DNA from: Maritimibacter dapengensis
GTDB taxonomy: Bacteria; Pseudomonadota; Alphaproteobacteria; Rhodobacterales; Rhodobacteraceae
Direction: 5' to 3'
NCBI RefSeq assembly: GCF_019218265.1
Contig: NZ_JAHUZE010000001.1
Span: 248,001 to 312,000, forward strand
DNA: 64,000 nucleotides
Within the stretch, counting starts at the first letter, position 1. Each line of letters opens with the position of its first letter. Both the position numbers and the translations under genes were made by a program. Below, in pieces: positions 1 through 8,760 of this stretch. The notes below the pieces were generated by a model. It saw only the letters and a list, made by a program, of their open reading frames with translations, was not told the origin of the DNA and did not search any database.

Positions 1-1347
1 GAGGTAGTAGGCGCCACCGATGGCGGTGATCCTGTCCACGAGCGCGCGGGTCATCCGGGCCATGTCGGCCTCGCCGCGTTCGGTGAGTTCCTGGCTGAAC
101 GACATCACGGCGGCGATGCGCGGCACCGGCGCGTAGGCGAGCGTGGAGACCGGGTCGGCCGCCACGTAACGCAGGGTGACGTTCAGGAACTCCTGATAGG
201 AGGCGGGGATCACGTCGCGGCAGGCGGCGAGGAACCCGTCCCATTGGTCAAACCCGACGAAGTATTCGTGCAGAATATCGACGCGGTCGGGGTTGCGGTC
301 GTCGAGCGTGACGACGGGTTCGTTGATGAGCGTATTGCGCGTCACCGGGCCGGCGGCGAGCTTTGGGCCCAGCACCGTTTCCTGCCACCACCGCGCGCGC
401 TTCATCGGCTCGGCCCCGAGTTGGGTGCGGTAGACCCGCGAGGCGGCATGAGACATCCAGCCGGACCCGGTGGCAGGCGGCAGGTCGGACTGGTCGGCGC
501 TTTCGCGGTAGGTGATGAGGAGGGCTTCGGTGAAGAACGCGGCGCGGTCCACGTTCATGCGGCCATAGGCCATCGTGACGGCGGGATCGTCGAGCGCGGT
601 CTGAAACGCAGATGCAAAGCCGTCCGCCGGCAGCACGTCGAAGGTCGGGACGAGGCGCGTGTTCGCGACCATTTCGACCTCCATGTCCACGATGGCTCCG
701 ATCAACCCGTATCCGCCCATCGCATGTGCGAAGAGGTCCGCGTTTTCGTCTCGCGACACGGTCACGAGGTCGCCGGACGGGAGCACCATTCGGAGCGAAC
801 GCACGGTCGACCCCATGGGGCCGAAGGGCACCGGCCAGCCGTGGGCATTGACCGAAAACGTCGCGGCCACGCCGAAATCGTGGTTCGACTGCATAACCTT
901 TGGCGAGAACCCCGCCGGGTCCAGCGCCGCGATCACATCGGACCAACGCGCACCGGCATGGCAACGGTAGGTCATGGCCTCGCTGTCGATCTCGACCGAA
1001 CCGTTGGCGAAAGTGACGGCGTGCCCGCGATCCGGGATCGCCTGTCCACCCATGGAATGGCGCGCCGCGCCGATGTTGAAGGGCCGTCCCGCATCGCGCG
1101 CCTCGCGCAATTCGGCGCGGATCGCGGTGACAAGGGTATCGCCCGGATCTTCGGTCAGCGTCACATGCTTGTTGATCGGCGTGGCCGAAAGCGTACTGGC
1201 GTCGTTGAGGAAACCGTCGCCGGAGGGCACGGAAAGCCGGGTCGTGCCGTCATAGACGGGGAGCTTTCGCCCCGTCGCCTGCGCGACCCCATATCCGATG
1301 GCCGCACCACCGCCCAGAAGGACCGCTCGCCGCGTCAGCTTCCGCAT
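1..1347 (-). CDS. FAD-binding oxidoreductase, Tat-exported (C-terminus cut by window edge)
   Basis: Reading from the ATG at 1347 the frame stays open for 449 codons to the window edge, so the C-terminus is missing. The N-terminus has a twin-arginine signal (TRRAVLLGGG, residues 5-14) followed by a hydrophobic stretch, so export by Tat is likely. Residues around 85-210 match the FAD_binding_4 (PCMH/VAO) fold: ARHSMGGQ for FAD pyrophosphate binding, then the FGVAATFSVNAHGW and AMGGYGLIG segments. Proteins of this family oxidise alcohols, sugars or lactones using covalent or tight FAD; the substrate here cannot be told. No partner gene lies downstream inside the window. Confidence 0.85.
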   Translation of the reverse strand, partial: MRKLTRRAVLLGGGAAIGYGVAQATGRKLPVYDGTTRLSVPSGDGFLNDASTLSATPINKHVTLTEDPGDTLVTAIRAELREARDAGRPFNIGAARHSMGGQAIPDRGHAVTFANGSVEIDSEAMTYRCHAGARWSDVIAALDPAGFSPKVMQSNHDFGVAATFSVNAHGWPVPFGPMGSTVRSLRMVLPSGDLVTVSRDENADLFAHAMGGYGLIGAIVDMEVEMVANTRLVPTFDVLPADGFASAFQTALDDPAVTMAYGRMNVDRAAFFTEALLITYRESADQSDLPPATGSGWMSHAASRVYRTQLGAEPMKRARWWQETVLGPKLAAGPVTRNTLINEPVVTLDDRNPDRVDILHEYFVGFDQWDGFLAACRDVIPASYQEFLNVTLRYVAADPVSTLAYAPVPRIAAVMSFSQELTERGEADMARMTRALVDRITAIGGAYYL

Positions 1348-1445
1348 ATCTGCTCCGCTTTTTAGGCGCACCCTAGCAGAGCGGCGCGCCAAACGAAGCT
1401 ATTTCGTGCGGTGCCGGACACGGTGTTGCAAGGGTGAAGGGCGTC

Positions 1446-1519
1446 TGGAGCGGGCGACGGGAATCGAACCCGTATCATCAGCTTGGAAGGCTGAGGTCTT
1501 ACCATTACACAACGCCCGC
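1446..1519 (-). tRNA. tRNA-Gly (anticodon UCC)
   Basis: On the minus strand this folds as a standard 74-nt cloverleaf. The 7-bp acceptor stem is GCGGGCG/CGCCCGC, the anticodon loop CTTCCAA has UCC in the middle, the T-arm is GGTTCGATTCC-like, and the discriminator U is followed by an encoded CCA. It stands alone between the FAD oxidoreductase and the phosphatase-fold gene. No integrase or attachment-site duplication is visible next to it. Confidence 0.95.
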
Positions 1520-1736
1520 GCAGTAACGCTGTGCCTATGACAAGCGTGGTTCGAGGTCAAGTCGCTGGGCTGCATTCTGCCCACAGTGGACCATCGAGAA
1601 ATCTGCCGATGCCGCAGTGCAGCCTCTCCCGTCCGGCAATTTGTGCATTTCGCAGCAGATTGCCTGATTGTATGACCGTTGTGCGGACTTTCTTGCCCTT
1701 CAAGCCGTCAGTCTGGAAGCACGCGTTCGCAGTCGG

Positions 1737-2537
1737 TCAGAGTTCGAGGATAAGCGGGCAGTGATCTGACACTTCGGGGTCATAGATCACGTCAAAGTCC
1801 CTCACGGCGTGCTCTTGGTCGATCAGCAAATAATCGGCAAAGCGCCCCGGTTTCTTGTATTGCGAGTTGCGGGTGCTGTCGTAGCCGCGCCCCGTCACCA
1901 ATTCGGTCAGTCCGGCATTGCCGAGGATGGAAAGCGTTTCGCTGTCCGGCTCGACGTTGAAATCGCCGCAGATCACCGTGAGATCGTCCGGCTCGGTGAT
2001 GCTGCGCGACATGCCGAGCAGCTTGTGCGCTTGCTTTGCGCGCTCTGGCGTATCCATCTTGCCCCTCAGGTCACGGAGACCATGCATATGAGTGATGCTC
2101 ACGCCTCGGTTTGCGTCAAAATCCCACACCCGCACGCCATGCGCGCTACGTGAGCGCGGGTGAGCGCCATAGCCGACGGGGGAAAAGTCCTTGTGAACGA
2201 AGCCCTGCACCTGTCCGATGATTGGAAAAGAGCGATGCACGAAGGTCGCAAGGCCCCATTGCGATGGGATCGCGGTTCGGTCGTCCCACAGCTCCCCTTG
2301 CGCAGCCGGACAAAAAATCGCGACATGCTCCGGCAGAGCCGCGCTGACATCGCGAAACAAATTGGCGCGCTGCTTAAGGATGTGATCGCCGTCCCGATAA
2401 GTCAGCCAATCCTTGTCCGAGGCGGGGCTGTGGATGACCTCCTGCAAACACAGAATACCGGGGCTCGTCCCGGCGAGGTAGGTTAGCAGCGCCTCATGGA
2501 GTTTTCCGCCCCAGCCATTCAGACACATGATCTTCAT
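1737..2537 (-). CDS. Endonuclease/exonuclease/phosphatase-family protein
   Basis: The 266-residue protein starts MKIMCLNGWGG. The ATG at 2537 is preceded by a good GGGAG ribosome site 7 nt upstream, so I reject the longer frame starting at 2603. Hallmarks of the EEP metal-dependent phosphohydrolase fold appear in order: LCLQEV (metal-binding Glu, about residue 33), HMHG (about 150), GDFNVEPDS (about 190) and the terminal SDHCPL (catalytic Asp-His). Such proteins hydrolyse phosphodiesters in nucleic acids, sphingomyelin or inositol phosphates. No signal peptide is seen, so a cytoplasmic nuclease or phosphatase is likely. Neighbours give no hint of substrate. Confidence 0.85.
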   Translation of the reverse strand: MKIMCLNGWGGKLHEALLTYLAGTSPGILCLQEVIHSPASDKDWLTYRDGDHILKQRANLFRDVSAALPEHVAIFCPAAQGELWDDRTAIPSQWGLATFVHRSFPIIGQVQGFVHKDFSPVGYGAHPRSRSAHGVRVWDFDANRGVSITHMHGLRDLRGKMDTPERAKQAHKLLGMSRSITEPDDLTVICGDFNVEPDSETLSILGNAGLTELVTGRGYDSTRNSQYKKPGRFADYLLIDQEHAVRDFDVIYDPEVSDHCPLILEL

Positions 2538-3059
2538 GCTTTGCTCCCATTCTTGAGAGCGGACATTCGCTGCAACGTGCAAAAGAAGCAAGTTGGGCGC
2601 CAAGCGGACCTAACGCAATCCGGCGGGGCCATTACGGCATGCTCCCCGCGCAAGCGCCGCGTTCGGCCTGAAGCGGCGTTCCGTTGCGTTGCCGAAACCG
2701 CGATGCGCCGTCATGGAACCGGTCAATCGTGATTGTCGCAGCATGCCACGTGTCGCGAAGATCGGAATTGTGGACCATCCGAATATTCGTTGCCTTATCC
2801 CTGCGTCGCGTCGTTTTCGAACTTCGGGCGAACCGTTCGCCAATGCGAGACGAGGTCGGTTGAGCCTATCGAGAGGCATGGAAGGCACTGAAAGCCGCCT
2901 TGAGCCATTCTCGTGGGGCATGCGAGCGCACCACCGACCGGCGGTCACTGGCAAGCGGCCTGACTGCAGCCGATCGGTGTTTGGATACGTTACGGTTTGC
3001 CGACCCGATGTGATATTGGGCATCTATCGGTCAGATCAGGCAAGACGAGGCGAGGCACT
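2538..3059. other. Intergenic region between divergent genes
   Basis: About 520 bases separate the phosphatase-fold gene from the LysR gene. Open frames here (for example 2610-3023 minus) are rich in Arg, show no family motif and lack ribosome sites. The right end must hold the LysR promoter. I find no clear dyad or repeat. Confidence 0.5.
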
Positions 3060-4046
3060 ATGCGTGACATCAACATCCGTGCCACAGAGCACTTTGAAGC
3101 CGTGGCGCGACTTGGATCCGTGACGAAAGCTGCCGAGGAATTGGGGGTGTCGGCCTCTGCGGTCAGTCAGCAAGTGAAGCTGCTGGAAGAGCAGTTTGGC
3201 GTGCGGCTGTTCAGACGAGAGAAGCGCAGGCTTGTTCTGACGCTGGATGGCGATCGCCTTTTTCAGACCACGACCCAGGCCTTCAGTGCCATTCGGAACG
3301 CGCGAAGCGCGATCACGCGACAGAGGGATACCCGAAACCTGACCTTGCGTGTCAGCCCAAGCTTCGGAGTCAGGTGGCTGGGCCCGCGGATATACGACTT
3401 TGCCGAAGCCAACGCCGACTGGAACATCAGGGTCGACGCGACCCCCGACTTCAGCGCCTTCGATACCGAGGCGGTGGATTTCGATCTGCGGTACGGGCTG
3501 GGCGGCTGGACCGGGCTGTCGGTGACATGTGTCATGCGCGACCTCGTGATGCCGATGTGCAGTCCGGACTACCTCGCCAGCTTGCGCACGATTTCCGACG
3601 ATCCGCGGGAGCAGATTGCCGAAGCCAGACTGATCGACAGCGTCAAGGCTCTCTATCGTTGGGATCTCTGGCTGGCGTCGAACAAGATCGAGGTGCAGGG
3701 TCTGGAGTATCCCTTCCGGTTCGACAGGTCGTCCATGTCCATCGAACTTGCAAAGCAGGGTGGAGGCATCGCACTCGACAGTGTGACCCTCTGTCTGCCG
3801 GAGCTGCTTCGCGGCGATTTGGTCCCCTTTTCCACGTCCTTCGACGTGATTGATTTCCCGGCCTATTGGTTCGTCTGCCCGCCGCGCCACTTCAACCGTC
3901 GGATCGTCAAACGGTTCATGGAATGGCTGGGTTCGAAAGCAGAAGAACACGAAGCGCAGGCCCGGACATTTCTGACCGATGCCGGCTGCACGTTCCGGCC
4001 CGAAAGCGGGCCGGAACTGATAGAAGTGAAGCCTTGGGCCCTTTGA
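3060..4046 (+). CDS. LysR-family transcriptional regulator (GcvA-like)
   Basis: This 328-residue regulator starts MRDINIRATEHFEAVARLGS, with a GAGGC ribosome site just upstream of the ATG at 3060. Residues 5-65 form the winged helix-turn-helix typical of LysR proteins (TKAAEELGVSASAVSQQVKL). The rest is the periplasmic-binding-like effector domain, with the GcvA-type segment DFDLRYGLGGW. It ends 12 bases from the convergent stop of the TRAP large permease gene. By position it could control the minus-strand TRAP/transketolase operon, whose promoter is about 6 kb away. The effector is unknown. Confidence 0.9.
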   Translation: MRDINIRATEHFEAVARLGSVTKAAEELGVSASAVSQQVKLLEEQFGVRLFRREKRRLVLTLDGDRLFQTTTQAFSAIRNARSAITRQRDTRNLTLRVSPSFGVRWLGPRIYDFAEANADWNIRVDATPDFSAFDTEAVDFDLRYGLGGWTGLSVTCVMRDLVMPMCSPDYLASLRTISDDPREQIAEARLIDSVKALYRWDLWLASNKIEVQGLEYPFRFDRSSMSIELAKQGGGIALDSVTLCLPELLRGDLVPFSTSFDVIDFPAYWFVCPPRHFNRRIVKRFMEWLGSKAEEHEAQARTFLTDAGCTFRPESGPELIEVKPWAL

Positions 4047-4058
4047 GCCGCCTTGTCC

Positions 4059-5315
4059 TCAGTAGATCGTCAACGCGGGGACATATGAGATCAGCAACAG
4101 CACCACGATCGCCACGGCGTAGAACGGCAGGAGGGCTTTGACCGTCTCACCGATCCTCGCCCCCGAGATCGCGGCGGAAATGAACAATGTCGTTCCGACA
4201 GGCGGCGTATAAAGTCCGATGGCGAGGTTCACGACCATCATCAGCCCCAGTTGCACGAGGTCCAATCCGATGGCCTGTCCGATGGTCACGAACAGCGGTC
4301 CAAGCAGAAGGACGGCGGCTGGCAGGTCGAGAAAGGCTCCGACGACGAGCATGACGAGGTTGAGGGCGAAGATGACCATCCAGGGGTTCGAGAAGGTCGC
4401 CTGCACCCAGGCGGCAAGGTCTTGGGGAACACGTTCTGCCGTCAGCACCCATTGGATGGTGGACGAGGCCATGATGATGATCATTACCGCGCCGGTCATC
4501 ATGCCCGTGTCGACGATTGCGCGCCAAATGCCGCGCAGCGACAGGTCGCGGTAGACCAGACCACTGACCAACAGGGCGTAGGCCACCGCCATGACGCTGA
4601 CTTCGGTCGGGGTGGCGATGCCGAACCGTAGAGTGCCGATCACGAAGACGGGCATCAACAGAGCCGGAATGGCAGCTGCAATCTGCGGGCGGAAGGCCTT
4701 GAAGCCTCCAGCCAGGGGGGATCGGGGCAGGTTCCTGAAGTGGGCCACGATGGCCACAGCCGCGAACATGCCGACCCCGAGCATGACACCCGGCAGGATG
4801 CCCGCGATGAAAAGGTCCACGATGGACACGCTGGAGACGAGCCCATAGAGGATCAACGGGATCGACGGCGGGATCAGCACCGAGACTGTCGAAGACGCGC
4901 TGTTGATCGCGGCGGAAAAGCCTCGCGGATAGCCCTCTTTGGTTTGCACCGGGATCAGCGCGTTACCCAGGGCGGTCGCATCTGCCACCGCCGATCCCGA
5001 GACGCCGCCGAACATCACCGATCCGATGATGGACACCTGTCCGAGGCCGCCTTTAAAATTGCCCACGATCAGACGCGCGATGTTCACGAGATATGTTCCG
5101 AACTTGCCCGACATCATGAGATTGCCGGCGAGGATGAAGAACGGAATGGCGAGCATGGGAAAGCTTTGCGTCGGCGTATAAAGGCGCTGCGCAATCACGG
5201 CCATCGGCTTGCCGTCCAGCCACAGGGCTGCGGCGACGCCGCCCAGCATGGCATGTGCGACCGGAACGGACAGGGCGAGCAGGCCGAAGAATATCCAGAT
5301 GAGAGGTGCGGTCAT
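4059..5315 (-). CDS. dctM: TRAP transporter large permease (DctM family)
   Basis: The 418-residue, highly hydrophobic protein has about 12 predicted membrane segments. It carries DctM signatures such as MFGGVSGSAVADATALGNA and YPRGFSAAINSASSTV, and the late segment LAIGLYTPPVGTTLFI. It forms the sodium-driven channel of a tripartite ATP-independent periplasmic transporter. It is the last gene of the minus-strand operon, 12 nt behind the small permease. DctM proteins usually serve carboxylates, sulfonates or sugar acids. Confidence 0.95.
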   Translation of the reverse strand: MTAPLIWIFFGLLALSVPVAHAMLGGVAAALWLDGKPMAVIAQRLYTPTQSFPMLAIPFFILAGNLMMSGKFGTYLVNIARLIVGNFKGGLGQVSIIGSVMFGGVSGSAVADATALGNALIPVQTKEGYPRGFSAAINSASSTVSVLIPPSIPLILYGLVSSVSIVDLFIAGILPGVMLGVGMFAAVAIVAHFRNLPRSPLAGGFKAFRPQIAAAIPALLMPVFVIGTLRFGIATPTEVSVMAVAYALLVSGLVYRDLSLRGIWRAIVDTGMMTGAVMIIIMASSTIQWVLTAERVPQDLAAWVQATFSNPWMVIFALNLVMLVVGAFLDLPAAVLLLGPLFVTIGQAIGLDLVQLGLMMVVNLAIGLYTPPVGTTLFISAAISGARIGETVKALLPFYAVAIVVLLLISYVPALTIY

Positions 5316-5327
5316 GATCCTGCTCCG

Positions 5328-5900
5328 TCAGCTCAGGCTTGTGTCTTCGAGCGCGAGATCGGCAACGTCTTCGCCCGCGAGGGTCCGAAGAATGCCGAGG
5401 AACGCGATCAGGGACATGGCCCCGAATGAATAGGCGATGCTGGAGTATCCCCAGATCTGCTTGATCCCGAGCGTCGAGAGGGTTTGAAACTGGGACGCCT
5501 TGAGGATCGGGTGGCTGGACCACAGCACACTTGCCGTGATGATCAGGATCGCGGCCTGAATAAAGATGTTGAGGACAAGCCGCGCGCGCCCGGACAGCAT
5601 GTCCGACAGCAGGCTTACGGCGATGTTTCGCCCCTTGGCCGAAGCGATCACCAGACCTCCTGCAACCAGCCACGGCAGCAGGATCGCATGGATTTCATAG
5701 GCCCAGGAAATGCCCGATCCCGCTGCGTATCGCAGGATGACGTTGACGAGCAGCGCCGCGAACATCGCAGTCAGACACACCCCGACGATCAGTCGACCGG
5801 ACCAGTCAAGAAGTGCAATTGCGCCCCGAACCAGGGTGAGGAAGGGGCTGCTTTGCCCCTTCCCGCCGGTTTCCGGGGACATGTGGTCCCCGGCAGGCAT
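5328..5900 (-). CDS. dctQ: TRAP transporter small permease (DctQ family)
   Basis: The 190-residue protein has four predicted membrane helices (around residues 25-45, 65-85, 105-125 and 150-170), the DctQ architecture. I chose the ATG at 5898-5900, which overlaps the binding-protein stop as TGATG, implying translational coupling. A GTG one codon upstream is possible. It pairs with the large permease just downstream and the periplasmic binding protein just upstream. Confidence 0.9.
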   Translation of the reverse strand: MPAGDHMSPETGGKGQSSPFLTLVRGAIALLDWSGRLIVGVCLTAMFAALLVNVILRYAAGSGISWAYEIHAILLPWLVAGGLVIASAKGRNIAVSLLSDMLSGRARLVLNIFIQAAILIITASVLWSSHPILKASQFQTLSTLGIKQIWGYSSIAYSFGAMSLIAFLGILRTLAGEDVADLALEDTSLS

Positions 5901-6865
5901 CACAGGCCTGCCGCTTCACGCAGAGCTGCGACCAGCTCGGGGAAGGTTTCGGCATACTTGTCGTAAACCGGCTTGGTGGCTTCGCGATAGGCCGCCTTGT
6001 CGGCCTCAGCGAACTTCGCGCCTTCGGCTTCCATCTTGGGACGAAGATCGGCGTCCGAGGCGGCAACGAGATCCCGTTGGATCTTGCCGGCTTCAGCTGT
6101 GGCCTCCAGCGCACACGTTTGCTTCGCCTCGTCGAGGCCCGACCACCAGGCCAGTCCCGCGACGACCGGCGTCGCCTGATACTGATGGCCTGTCAGCGTC
6201 ACATAGGGCGTGATTTCGTGCAGTTTGGCCGAGTAGATGTTGACCAGCGGGTTTTCCTGACCGTCGAAGACGCCGGACTGGAGCGCCGAGGGCAGTTCGG
6301 ACCATGCGAGAGGCGCGGGCGAAGCACCGACGGATTCGAAGATGTCGATTGTCATCTGGTCCGGAGGCGTGCGGATCTGCATCCCCTCCACGTCGGCGGG
6401 GGTCGCGACGAACTTGTCGGTGTGGGTCACGTTGCGGATGCCGTTGTCCCAGAAGCCCAGAACCTTCAGTCCGGCGTTCTGCGCGCGCTCGTCGATCATC
6501 GCGCCGACGTCGCCATCCAGCACCTTCCACGCGGTCGGCAGGTCTTCGAACAGGAAGGGAAGACCCAGCAGGCCGATCTCCGGCACGATCTGGGACATGG
6601 CGCCCTGGCTGTTTGCCGTGACCTGAATGATCCCGGCAGTGGCCGAGGTCAGCATCTCTGCGTCGTCGCCCATGGTCGCGGACGGCGCATGGTTGACCGT
6701 GTCCGCACCGCCCGTGCAGTCAGTGAAGAGTTCGGCCCATTTCTCTGCCGCGACGTAGCGCGGATTGCCCGGGTTTGCGCCGTGGGCGAAGATCACTTCG
6801 TCCGCATGCGCCATTCCGGCGAGAGCAGTGGTGGTGGCCAGAATGGCCAAGAGTTGGGTCTTCAT
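5900..6865 (-). CDS. dctP: TRAP transporter solute-binding protein (DctP family)
   Basis: The 321-residue protein begins with a classical Sec signal peptide (MKTQLLAILATTTALAGMAHA, cleavage near residue 21). The DctP fold follows, with NVTHTDKFVATPADVEGMQIR, where the Arg that salt-bridges substrate carboxylate is expected, and GVFDGQENPLVNI. It captures the substrate in the periplasm for DctQM. The conserved Arg (about residue 163) suggests an organic acid. A GGGAGGAAT-like ribosome site precedes the ATG. It is transcribed with the SDR and transketolase genes upstream. Confidence 0.95.
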   Translation of the reverse strand: MKTQLLAILATTTALAGMAHADEVIFAHGANPGNPRYVAAEKWAELFTDCTGGADTVNHAPSATMGDDAEMLTSATAGIIQVTANSQGAMSQIVPEIGLLGLPFLFEDLPTAWKVLDGDVGAMIDERAQNAGLKVLGFWDNGIRNVTHTDKFVATPADVEGMQIRTPPDQMTIDIFESVGASPAPLAWSELPSALQSGVFDGQENPLVNIYSAKLHEITPYVTLTGHQYQATPVVAGLAWWSGLDEAKQTCALEATAEAGKIQRDLVAASDADLRPKMEAEGAKFAEADKAAYREATKPVYDKYAETFPELVAALREAAGL

Positions 6866-6922
6866 GGTGATTCCTCCCTTTTCGAAGACAGATTTGGCGG
6901 TCCTCCGCCCGCCAGTTGCGGT

Positions 6923-7675
6923 TCAGTGGATCAAAGAGCCGCCGTTCACATCGACCTCGGTTCCCGTGCAGTAGGCCGAGAGATCCGACGCCAGAAAAAG
7001 TGCGCAGCCCGCGACATCCGATGCTTCGCCAGCGCGTCCCATGGGGATGCCGTCGAGCACCATCCTGTGCTGTGCTTCGGACAGTTTCCCTGCGGTGATG
7101 TCGGTGGCGATAAAGCCGGGGCAGATTGAATTGACGCGGACGTTGTCAGGCGCCAGTTCGCGTGCCATCGCCTTCGTCAAACCCAGCACGCCTGCCTTGG
7201 CGGCGGAATAGTGCGGCCCGCCGAAGATCCCGCCGCCGCGCTGCGCGGAAACGGACGACAGGTTCACGATGGCGCCGGACTTCTGCGCCCGCATGGACGG
7301 GATGACCGCCTGGCTCATGTAAAGCGTGCCGCGCAGATTGACGTCCGTGACCGCGTCGTAGTTCTCGGGCGCGATCTCCATGATCTTCAGCGGCTGCGTG
7401 ATGCCCGCGTTGTTGACGAGGACATCGACCCGGCCCCAAGCCTCGATCAGTCTCTCGACGGCGGCCTCGCAGGCCGTCTTGTCGACGACGTTGCAGGCCA
7501 GTCCGATATGTCCGTGCCCCAGGTCCGCGGCAGCGGCTTCAGCGGCACCGGCATCAAGGTCCAGGATTGCGATCGTCGCACCGTGGTCCGCAAACGCCTT
7601 CGCGGTCGCCTTGCCCAGTCCGCGCGCGGATGCTGCGCCCGTCACGATGGCAAACTTGTCCTTTAGAAGTCCCAT
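6923..7675 (-). CDS. Short-chain dehydrogenase/reductase
   Basis: The 250-residue SDR has all classical elements: TGAASARGLG for cofactor binding (residues 13-22), NNAG near 89, catalytic Ser in NLSSVS (about 139), YSAAK (about 156-160) and the PGFIATD tail. An Asp after beta-2 (ILDLD) favours NAD. It lies between the transketolase pair and the TRAP genes. A likely role is oxidising or reducing a polyol or ketose that the TRAP system brings in and the transketolase cleaves. Spacing to the next gene upstream is 41 nt, consistent with one operon. Confidence 0.9.
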   Translation of the reverse strand: MGLLKDKFAIVTGAASARGLGKATAKAFADHGATIAILDLDAGAAEAAAADLGHGHIGLACNVVDKTACEAAVERLIEAWGRVDVLVNNAGITQPLKIMEIAPENYDAVTDVNLRGTLYMSQAVIPSMRAQKSGAIVNLSSVSAQRGGGIFGGPHYSAAKAGVLGLTKAMARELAPDNVRVNSICPGFIATDITAGKLSEAQHRMVLDGIPMGRAGEASDVAGCALFLASDLSAYCTGTEVDVNGGSLIH

Positions 7676-7716
7676 GACTTCCTTCCTCCCTAAGCAAATT
7701 GGTTTGGGTTCGGCTG

Positions 7717-8760
7717 TCAGAGCCAGCTTTTGATCTGGGCGGCGACCTTGTCCGTGGTCAGCCCATACATGTCGTGCAGGGTCGGCAGCGCCCCTGCCTC
7801 GAGGAATTCGTCCGGCAGCCCGATCATGCGGAACGTCGGCGTGACCCCGTTCGTCAGCAGAGTGCGCGCCACCTGTTCACCCAAGCCCCCGACGACCGTG
7901 TGGTTTTCGGCCGTGACCACAAGGCGCCCGCCCTTGCCGGCCTCGGCGAGAATGGTTTCCGTGTCGAAAGGTTTGATCGTCGGCGCATGCAGCACGGCGG
8001 CTTCGATGTTGTCGGCTTCAAGCTTCACCGCGGCATCGAGCGCCCGCATCGTCATGAAGCCCGTCGAAATGATCAGCACATCCTTTCCGTCTCGGATCAC
8101 CTGCGCCTTGCCCAGTTCGAACCTGTAGTCCGGCTTGTGGCGGGTCAGCACCGAAGGCACCTTTCCGCGCGGCAGTCGGCTGTAGACCGGGCCATCATGC
8201 GCGGCAATCTGCGGCACCATGCCCAGGATGTCGTCCGCATCGCAGGGATCGACGATCGTCATGTTGGGCAGCCCCCGGAAGATCGCCAGATCTTCTGTCG
8301 CCTGATGCGACGGACCATAGCCCGTGGTCAGACCCGGCAGGGCGCAGCAGATCTTGACAGGCAGGTTTTCCTCGGCAATCGCCATGGCGATGAAGTCATA
8401 GGCGCGGCGCGACGCGAAGACGGCGTAGGTCGTTGCAAAGGGGTTGAACCCTTCCCGCGCCAGCCCCGCTGCGGCCGACATCAGCAGCTGTTCCGCCATG
8501 CCCATCTGGTAAAAGCGGTCCGGCATCGCATTCGCAAAGACGTGCAGGTCTGTGTATTTCGCCAGATCGGCAGACAAACCGACGATCTTGTCGTCCTTGC
8601 GTGCCGCTTCCACCAGAGCGTTTCCGAATGGGGCGGGAACGCTGTCGTAGCCTTCTGCCTCGAGCGAGGCGATCATGGCGGAGGTGGCTACGCGTTCGCC
8701 GTTGGGGCCGGTGTGGACCCTGCGCGGTTCGTATTTCCGCTTCATGGATGCGAGGGTCAT
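7717..8760 (-). CDS. Transketolase-like, C-terminal subunit (split enzyme)
   Basis: The 347-residue protein corresponds to the pyrimidine-binding and C-terminal domains of transketolase. APFGNALVEAARKDDKIVGLSADLAKYT starts the Pyr domain, GMAEQLLMSAAAGLA carries the catalytic Glu that activates ThDP, and the C-terminal domain follows. The start at 8760 overlaps the stop of the N-terminal subunit (ATGA), fitting 1:1 subunit synthesis. The longer frame upstream is in the other subunit and is rejected. With the SDR and TRAP genes it suggests catabolism of a ketose or sugar-like acid; no sugar kinase is nearby. Confidence 0.9.
   Translation of the reverse strand: MTLASMKRKYEPRRVHTGPNGERVATSAMIASLEAEGYDSVPAPFGNALVEAARKDDKIVGLSADLAKYTDLHVFANAMPDRFYQMGMAEQLLMSAAAGLAREGFNPFATTYAVFASRRAYDFIAMAIAEENLPVKICCALPGLTTGYGPSHQATEDLAIFRGLPNMTIVDPCDADDILGMVPQIAAHDGPVYSRLPRGKVPSVLTRHKPDYRFELGKAQVIRDGKDVLIISTGFMTMRALDAAVKLEADNIEAAVLHAPTIKPFDTETILAEAGKGGRLVVTAENHTVVGGLGEQVARTLLTNGVTPTFRMIGLPDEFLEAGALPTLHDMYGLTTDKVAAQIKSWL

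Noticed and set aside
2610-3023. 137-codon minus-strand frame in the gap before the LysR gene
   Set aside because: No ribosome site, Arg-rich composition, no motif; it would also cover the LysR promoter.
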